Below, piece by piece: positions 37,630 through 42,172 of a DNA stretch of 42,172 nucleotides. The stretch lies in assembly GCA_903994365.1 (NCBI GenBank), contig CAJEXL010000015.1, positions 1 through 42,172 of the forward strand, in the 5' to 3' direction. Both the position numbers and the translations under genes were made by a program. The stretch's first letter is position 1; each line of letters begins with the position of its first letter. Source of the stretch: an uncultured Chlorobiaceae bacterium (GTDB lineage Bacteria; Bacteroidota; Chlorobiia; Chlorobiales; Chlorobiaceae). A model generated the notes under the pieces. That model ran no database searches. It was not told where the DNA came from and was given only the letters and a program-made list of their open reading frames with translations.

Positions 37630-38582
37630 AGAAGAAAATTTTATTTATTTGTGGTTCAATGAATCAGACCACCCAGATGCACCAGATTGCCGGGTGGTTG
37701 ACCGAGTATGAGCAGTATTTTTCCCCTTTTTTCAGCGATGGTCTTCTTGGTACTGCCAGTGATCTGGGAATGCTTGAGTTTACCATCATGGGGAAAAAAA
37801 GATCGCATCGCACCCTTGAGTATCTTCGTTCCCATCATCTCCAGATAGATATCGGTGGTTTTTTGCATTCCTATGATCTTGTGGTGACCTGTACAGATCT
37901 TATTGTACCAAAGCATATCCGAAGTAAAAAAATAGTTCTGGTACAAGAGGGTATGACCGAGCCTGAAACTGTTCTCTACCATCTTGCCCGAAACTTTCAG
38001 TGGGTGCCTCGCTGGATTGCAGGGACGGCGACAACAGGATTATCCGATTCTTATGAAAAGTTTTGCGTTGCCAGTGATGGGTATCGTGATCTTTTTATCA
38101 GCAAGGGGGTAAACCCGGCCAAAATAGAGGTGACCAGCATTCCAAATTTCGACAACTGCGCGAAGTATCTTCACAACGATTTTCCACACCGCGATTACGT
38201 GCTTGTCTGTACCTCCGATAACCGTGAAACCTTTATCTATGAGAATCGCAAAAAAAATATTGAGAAGTATCTGGAGATGGCAGCAGAGCATCAATTGATT
38301 TTCAAGCTTCACCCCAATGAAAATGTTGAACGGGCAATTAAAGAGATAGAACGCTATGCTCCGGATAGCCTTGTTTTCAGTGAGGGCAAAACAGAGGAGA
38401 TGATTGCCAATTCACGAATGCTGATTGCGCAGTTTTCATCGACAATTTTTGTAGGTTCAGCCTTGAACAAGGAGGTCTATTGTGGGCTGGATTCTGATGT
38501 ATTAAAGTCGCTGACACCTCTCCAGAATAATTCCGCAGCCAGAATGATTGCGGATGTCTGTCGGCAGGTGGTGGATGGTTGA
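37626..38582 (+). CDS. GT-B-like protein, possible glycosyltransferase
   Basis: The 318-residue protein has a two-domain GT-B look. The N-terminal Rossmann start is KILFICGSMNQTTQMHQIAGWL; a second domain begins near DYVLVCTSDNRET and contains IFKLHPNEN, a motif seen in CDP-glycerol and capsule polysaccharide transferases and in UDP-GlcNAc 2-epimerase relatives. The phrase GVNPAKIEVTSIPNFDN is of the same group. I cannot pick a named family. Within this operon it is the best candidate for the transferase that uses the CMP-sugar made by the neighbours. No signal peptide, so it would act on the cytoplasmic side. Confidence 0.7.
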   Translation: MKKKILFICGSMNQTTQMHQIAGWLTEYEQYFSPFFSDGLLGTASDLGMLEFTIMGKKRSHRTLEYLRSHHLQIDIGGFLHSYDLVVTCTDLIVPKHIRSKKIVLVQEGMTEPETVLYHLARNFQWVPRWIAGTATTGLSDSYEKFCVASDGYRDLFISKGVNPAKIEVTSIPNFDNCAKYLHNDFPHRDYVLVCTSDNRETFIYENRKKNIEKYLEMAAEHQLIFKLHPNENVERAIKEIERYAPDSLVFSEGKTEEMIANSRMLIAQFSSTIFVGSALNKEVYCGLDSDVLKSLTPLQNNSAARMIADVCRQVVDG

Positions 38583-38603
38583 ACAAAACGTAACGTTTAC
38601 TCT

Positions 38604-39305
38604 ATGCATACTGTAGCAATAATTCCTGCGAGAGGTGGCTCAAAAGGGCTGAAAGAAAAAAATATCTGTCCCGTAGCCGGAAAGCCGCTTCTTGCATGGA
38701 CGATTCAGCAGGCATTAGCCTCATCCTCTATCGACAAAGTTTTTGTTTCAACAGATAGCCTGGTGATTGCTGCTGTTGCCCGACAGTACGGAGCTGAAGT
38801 GATTGAACGTCCACCGGAACTGTCCGGTGACAAGGCGAGCTCGGAATCGGCCATCCTTCACGCTCTTGGCGTTATTGAAGTGGAATATGAGATGCCTGTA
38901 AGCACGGTTGTCTTCTTGCAGGCAACCTCGCCATTGAGAAGAGCTGGTGATATCGATGCTGCCGTAGAGGTTTTTCGTCGTGAAGGGGCTGATTCTCTGA
39001 TCTCGGTGACGAAGGCTGATGATCTCACCTTGTGGGAATCGCGTGAAGGGAAGTGGGCAAGTGTGAACTTTGATTATCGGCATCGGGGAATGCGTCAGGA
39101 TCGGCCAACGCAGTTCATTGAGAACGGCTCAATCTATATTTTTACGCCAGAGACGCTTGCCACCTTCAACAACAGGATAGGCGAAAAGCTCTCCGCTTAT
39201 GAAATGGAATTTTGGCAGACATGGGAGATTGATACTCTTGAGGAAATAGATTTAATTGAGTACTACCTTTATAAAAAAAACCTGGCAGAACAGGATGAAA
39301 ACTAA
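38604..39305 (+). CDS. CMP-sugar synthetase of NeuA type (acylneuraminate/ulosonate cytidylyltransferase)
   Basis: The 233-residue enzyme activates an ulosonic acid with CTP. The N-terminal [16 protein letters not shown] is the NeuA/LegF/PseF nucleotide loop; KdsB has a different form (ARxxSTRLPGK). [20 protein letters not shown] and [12 protein letters not shown] are also NeuA features. It sits between the GT-like gene and the KdnB-like gene with gaps of about 20 bases, so its substrate is probably the sugar those enzymes finish. Substrate class (8-amino-Kdo, or a nine-carbon sugar) is inference. Confidence 0.85.
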   Translation: MHTVAIIPARGGSKGLKEKNICPVAGKPLLAWTIQQALASSSIDKVFVSTDSLVIAAVARQYGAEVIERPPELSGDKASSESAILHALGVIEVEYEMPVSTVVFLQATSPLRRAGDIDAAVEVFRREGADSLISVTKADDLTLWESREGKWASVNFDYRHRGMRQDRPTQFIENGSIYIFTPETLATFNNRIGEKLSAYEMEFWQTWEIDTLEEIDLIEYYLYKKNLAEQDEN

Positions 39306-39329
39306 CAGAACCCTTAGATCACTGTTGTT

Positions 39330-40460
39330 ATGAATTTCTTTTTATCCACCGATCTTGTTATCGGGGTTAACGAAGCACTGAATCTGAAAGAACATCTGGC
39401 CCAGATGTCGGTGCAGAAACCCGCTATCATTTATGATGCCAATGTTGCTGGCAGCCACTATTTTCAGGATGTACTGAAGAGCCTTACCTCGGGATATAGC
39501 AGTGCGGTTCTCTATTGCAACGAATTTGCAGGGGAGCCAACCTATGCCCATCTCGAAAATGTGGCAGAATTTTTCAGGGGCAATATGCCGGACGTAATTG
39601 TTGCCATAGGTGGAGGCAGTACGCTTGATCTTGGCAAGGGAATTGCCTTGCTCATGACCAACTCAGTTCCGGCTCTCTCGCTCAAAGGATTCCCTTCAGG
39701 GGTGAATGATCCACTGCCACTTGTTACTGTGCCGACGTTGCTGGGTAGTGGTGCTGAGGTGAGCTATAACGCGGTCTTTATTGACGAAGCAGAAGGGCGC
39801 AAACTTGGGATCAACAGCCGCAAGAATTTCCCCAAAAAAGCGGTTATTGACCCGCAGCTCTCCATGACAGCTCCGATTGAGAGTGTTATCGCGTCAGCCA
39901 TGGACAGCCTTGTGCATTGCGTGGACAGTTTTGGTTCGATCAAGCATACTGCACTGAGCAGAATTTTTTCCGTTGAAGGATTCCAGCGCACTTTTTATGC
40001 CTTGCAACAGAATCAGCTCGACAGGGCAGAGTCGCGGCTCGACCTTGCCATTGGCAGTGTTTGCGGTACAGCAGCGCTCATGAACTCCGGTGATGGTCCG
40101 ACCAATGGTTTTGCCTACTATCTCGGTGTCAAGCACCGCGTTCCTCATGGACTGGCCGGAGCTATCTTTCTCAAGGAGGTGATGTACTACAACCATCTCC
40201 ATGGCTACGAAAAGTATGCCATTCTCAACCCCATGCACTCAACCCCCTCACCAAAAGAGGCTACAGAAGAGTTGCTTGAACAGATGGATGATCTCTACAA
40301 GCAGTTGCAGATACCAAACCTTACCCCTTACGGATATGGAAAAGGCAATGCAGCAGAATTTGCGCATAACGCTTCGGAAGCACTGAAGGGCTCATTTTCA
40401 GGTAATCCCGTTGAGTTTACCGAAGAGTCGGCGCTGGAAGTTGTTTTTCAATTAACCTAA
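39330..40460 (+). CDS. kdnB: Iron/zinc alcohol dehydrogenase, KdnB-like (Kdo 8-oxidase)
   Basis: The 376-residue protein is a type III (metal-dependent) alcohol dehydrogenase. The NAD-binding GGGST-x2-D-x2-K is at 94-103 (AIGGGSTLDLGKG). Metal ligands Asp192 and His196 (AMDSLVHCVDS), and His273 (RVPHGLAG) are visible. Alone this fits many substrates. But it lies directly before a KdnA-like aminotransferase and after a CMP-sugar synthetase. In Shewanella, KdnB oxidises C8 of Kdo to the aldehyde that KdnA aminates. I infer the same here. The gene symbol rests on context as much as on sequence. Confidence 0.75.
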   Translation: MNFFLSTDLVIGVNEALNLKEHLAQMSVQKPAIIYDANVAGSHYFQDVLKSLTSGYSSAVLYCNEFAGEPTYAHLENVAEFFRGNMPDVIVAIGGGSTLDLGKGIALLMTNSVPALSLKGFPSGVNDPLPLVTVPTLLGSGAEVSYNAVFIDEAEGRKLGINSRKNFPKKAVIDPQLSMTAPIESVIASAMDSLVHCVDSFGSIKHTALSRIFSVEGFQRTFYALQQNQLDRAESRLDLAIGSVCGTAALMNSGDGPTNGFAYYLGVKHRVPHGLAGAIFLKEVMYYNHLHGYEKYAILNPMHSTPSPKEATEELLEQMDDLYKQLQIPNLTPYGYGKGNAAEFAHNASEALKGSFSGNPVEFTEESALEVVFQLT

Positions 40461-40478
40461 ACGAACAGGACAGATATT

Positions 40479-41636
40479 ATGGCGGGAGCGGAACTCATAG
40501 GGCGGGAAGAGTTGGCTGAAATTCAGGAGCTTTTCAACCGTGAAAAGGTAAACTTGTACCGTTATGGCGGTGGTAACTACAAGGCACGGGAGTTTGAAGA
40601 GAAATTTGCAGCATGGATGGGTGTCAAGTATGCCCATGCTGTCTCCTCTGGTACTGCAGCAATTCATTGCGCACTTGCAGGAGCTGGGATTGGTCCCGGT
40701 GATGAGGTTATCACCACAGCATGGACCTTTATTGCCCCAATAGAGGCGATCAGTGCTCTTGGCGCAATTCCGGTTCCGGTTGAGCTGGATGAAACGTATC
40801 ACCTCGATCCTCTGGAGGTTGAGAAAGCCATTACACCGGCCACAAAAGCGGTGGTTGTTATTCCAATGTGGGCTGCACCGAAAATGGCCGAGCTTGCTGC
40901 GCTCTGCAAGAAGCATGCTCTTGTACTGATTGAGGATGCCGCACAGGCGCTTGGAGCAAGCTACATGGGGCAGAAGCTCGGTACTTTTGGAAGTGTTGCC
41001 TCTTTCTCCTTTGATGCGGGCAAGACGCTTCATACAGGTGAGGGCGGCATTATTGTTACCAACGACAAGGAGATTTATGACCGTGCCGCTGAGTTTTCAG
41101 ACCATGGTCACATGCACATCCCCGGTCTTCCAAGAGGCAAAGATCCCAGAAGAGCCAAAGGGTTGAACATGCGTTTGAGCGAAGTCACGGCTGCAATCGG
41201 TCTTGCACAGCTTGCAAAGATTGAGACGATTCTGTCGAGATCAAGGGAGAACAAGAAGAAAATCAAGGATGCGATTTGCCATCTCGACAACATTATCCTC
41301 AGGCCATTCAGTGATGAGGCTGGAGCTCAGGGTGACACCCTTATTTTCAGGGTGCGGGATCGTGAAGCGGCGTTGCAGTTTGAAGCACACTTGACGGAGC
41401 ATGGGTTTGGCACCAAGATTCTTCCCGAAGCGCTCGACTGGCATTTCGCCGGGGTATGGGGGCACCTTCTTGGTGAATACGACCGTTACCGCGATGCTGA
41501 TCTTGAAGCGCTCTGGCCAAAAACCAGCATCATGCTGCGCAGCAGTATCTGCCTCAATATTCCAGTGCTGATGGATGATGCAACAATTGAGAAGCTGGTT
41601 AGTGCCATTATTTCAGGTTCTGAAAAGATAGGATAA
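40479..41636 (+). CDS. kdnA: PLP sugar aminotransferase, KdnA-like (8-amino-3,8-dideoxy-octulosonate transaminase)
   Basis: The 385-residue protein is a DegT/DnrJ/EryC1/StrS aminotransferase with Lys182 for the PLP Schiff base (SFDAGKTLHTGEGG) and Asp153 (IEDAAQA) for the pyridine N. Other regions, notably FSDHGHMHI, GLNMRLSEVTAAIGLAQL and RENKKKIKDA, read closer, from memory, to Shewanella KdnA than to general DegT proteins. KdnA places the amino group on C8 of oxidised Kdo. It is the last gene of the operon, 18 bases after the KdnB-like gene. An alternative is another amino-sugar aminotransferase. Confidence 0.8.
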   Translation: MAGAELIGREELAEIQELFNREKVNLYRYGGGNYKAREFEEKFAAWMGVKYAHAVSSGTAAIHCALAGAGIGPGDEVITTAWTFIAPIEAISALGAIPVPVELDETYHLDPLEVEKAITPATKAVVVIPMWAAPKMAELAALCKKHALVLIEDAAQALGASYMGQKLGTFGSVASFSFDAGKTLHTGEGGIIVTNDKEIYDRAAEFSDHGHMHIPGLPRGKDPRRAKGLNMRLSEVTAAIGLAQLAKIETILSRSRENKKKIKDAICHLDNIILRPFSDEAGAQGDTLIFRVRDREAALQFEAHLTEHGFGTKILPEALDWHFAGVWGHLLGEYDRYRDADLEALWPKTSIMLRSSICLNIPVLMDDATIEKLVSAIISGSEKIG

Positions 41637-41763
41637 ACGGCCTCACTTGATACGTTGGTGATTTGTAATCCGGGTAGATGGCTTTTTCAATAGAGCTGTT
41701 TGCCCGGTGTTACAGGGAACTCGATTGCAATATCCTTTTTCAGGTGGAATGAGCTTTGGCTAT

Positions 41764-41791
41764 TTGTAAGAAAGATTTTTTATTGTACATT
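41764..41791 (+). promoter_or_regulatory. Possible promoter of tRNA-Cys gene
   Basis: TTGTAA at 41764-41769 and TACATT at 41786-41791 are 16 bases apart, 14 bases before the tRNA. Match to consensus is modest. The rest of 41637-41805 shows no gene or strong signal. Confidence 0.3.
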
Positions 41792-41805
41792 AGCAGTCCA
41801 GAAAT

Positions 41806-41879
41806 GGCGAAGTGGCCGAGTGGTTAGGCAGAGGTCTGCAAAACCTTGTACAGCGGTTCGAGTCCGCTCTTCGCCTCCA
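41806..41879 (+). tRNA. tRNA-Cys (anticodon GCA)
   Basis: A full cloverleaf can be drawn. Acceptor arms GGCGAAG and CTTCGCC pair, the D arm is GCCGAGTGGTTAGGC, the anticodon arm GAGGT-CTGCAAA-ACCTT gives GCA, and the T arm is AGCGG-TTCGAGT-CCGCT. The discriminator base is U, normal for tRNA-Cys. CCA is encoded at 41877-41879. No intron. A terminator follows 13 bases later, so it is a single-gene unit. Confidence 0.96.
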
Positions 41880-41892
41880 TAATCCGTATTTG

Positions 41893-41920
41893 ACAAAGCC
41901 CGCGTTTCTGCGGGCTTTGT
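41893..41920 (+). terminator. Intrinsic terminator of tRNA-Cys
   Basis: ACAAAGCCCGC at 41893-41903 pairs perfectly with GCGGGCTTTGT at 41910-41920 across six bases; the T-rich TTTGTTCGTT is at the end. This 11-bp stem is the strongest hairpin in the window. Confidence 0.9.
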
Positions 41921-42086
41921 TCGTTGTCGGAAAAATTCGGTTTGTGCGGGGTAAACTTCTTATATTTTCTCACGAATTGAAAGCGGTGGAGTTGGCCGGT
42001 TGCAGTATTTATGACTTTATGAGTATCTGCAAAACAAATCGACAACCTTTCAATGGTTATCAATTCTTATAGTTCCTGCGCAAAGG

Positions 42087-42116
42087 TTGTTTGAATTCGG
42101 TTAAAAATCGTATAAT
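42087..42116 (+). promoter_or_regulatory. Possible promoter reading out of the window
   Basis: TTGTTT at 42087-42092 and a perfect TATAAT at 42111-42116 are 18 bases apart. It would serve a gene beyond 42172. From the tRNA terminator at 41920 to the edge I see no supported gene. Confidence 0.35.
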
Positions 42117-42172
42117 TACAGCAGATGCCCCTTTTTGCTGTGTCACTTATGTTGAATAGCACAATTTGCCAA

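Overview
The window looks like a piece of a green sulfur bacterial chromosome (Chlorobiaceae, Chlorobium/Pelodictyon-like). This rests on protein character and gene company: a phytoene synthase next to lysS, a thiD-thiE-thiE-like set, a YbeY lacking the third metal histidine, and a Kdo8N-type sugar cluster. No rRNA, CRISPR array, phage gene or intact insertion sequence was seen, so the species is not fixed.

Layout. 1-3300 is a small accessory patch. It holds a partial minus-strand gene, two nucleotidyltransferase/HEPN pairs in opposite gene order (248-914 and 2518-3263), a VapBC pair followed by a retropepsin-like protein (946-2031), and a frameshifted, internally deleted remnant of a UDP-glucuronate epimerase (2140-2487). 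3322-9702 is housekeeping: lysS and crtB on the minus strand, hflX-ybeY on the plus strand, trmH, and a metallophosphoesterase. 9714-11410 is a three-gene minus-strand cassette of unknown function with two DUF2589-type proteins. 11604-16700 carries priA, adk, an unknown gene and rlmN, all minus. 16780-22311 is a plus-strand run: nrnA-like, pepA, a lipase-like hydrolase, a coiled-coil lipoprotein and ugd. 22313-24392 is the thiamin set. ridA-like follows, then an 880-base A+T-rich stretch without genes that has several perfect or near-perfect inverted repeats.

25878-28925 holds a CtpA protease and two tandem START-domain proteins; hldE-type kinase faces them and overlaps the second by 29 bases. 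30043-33518 is the conserved ffh-rpsP-rimM-trmD-rplS translation/secretion operon, with a good promoter in front and a clear intrinsic terminator behind. A MutY-like glycosylase without the iron-sulfur cysteines and a long-chain acyl-CoA ligase follow.

36565-41636 is the most interesting unit: five tightly packed genes encoding a multi-pass membrane protein, a GT-B-like protein, a CMP-sugar synthetase of the NeuA type, an iron/zinc alcohol dehydrogenase (KdnB-like) and a PLP sugar aminotransferase (KdnA-like). Together they suggest synthesis, activation and transfer of an amino-ulosonic acid such as 8-amino-Kdo for a surface glycan. A tRNA-Cys gene with its own terminator closes the window.
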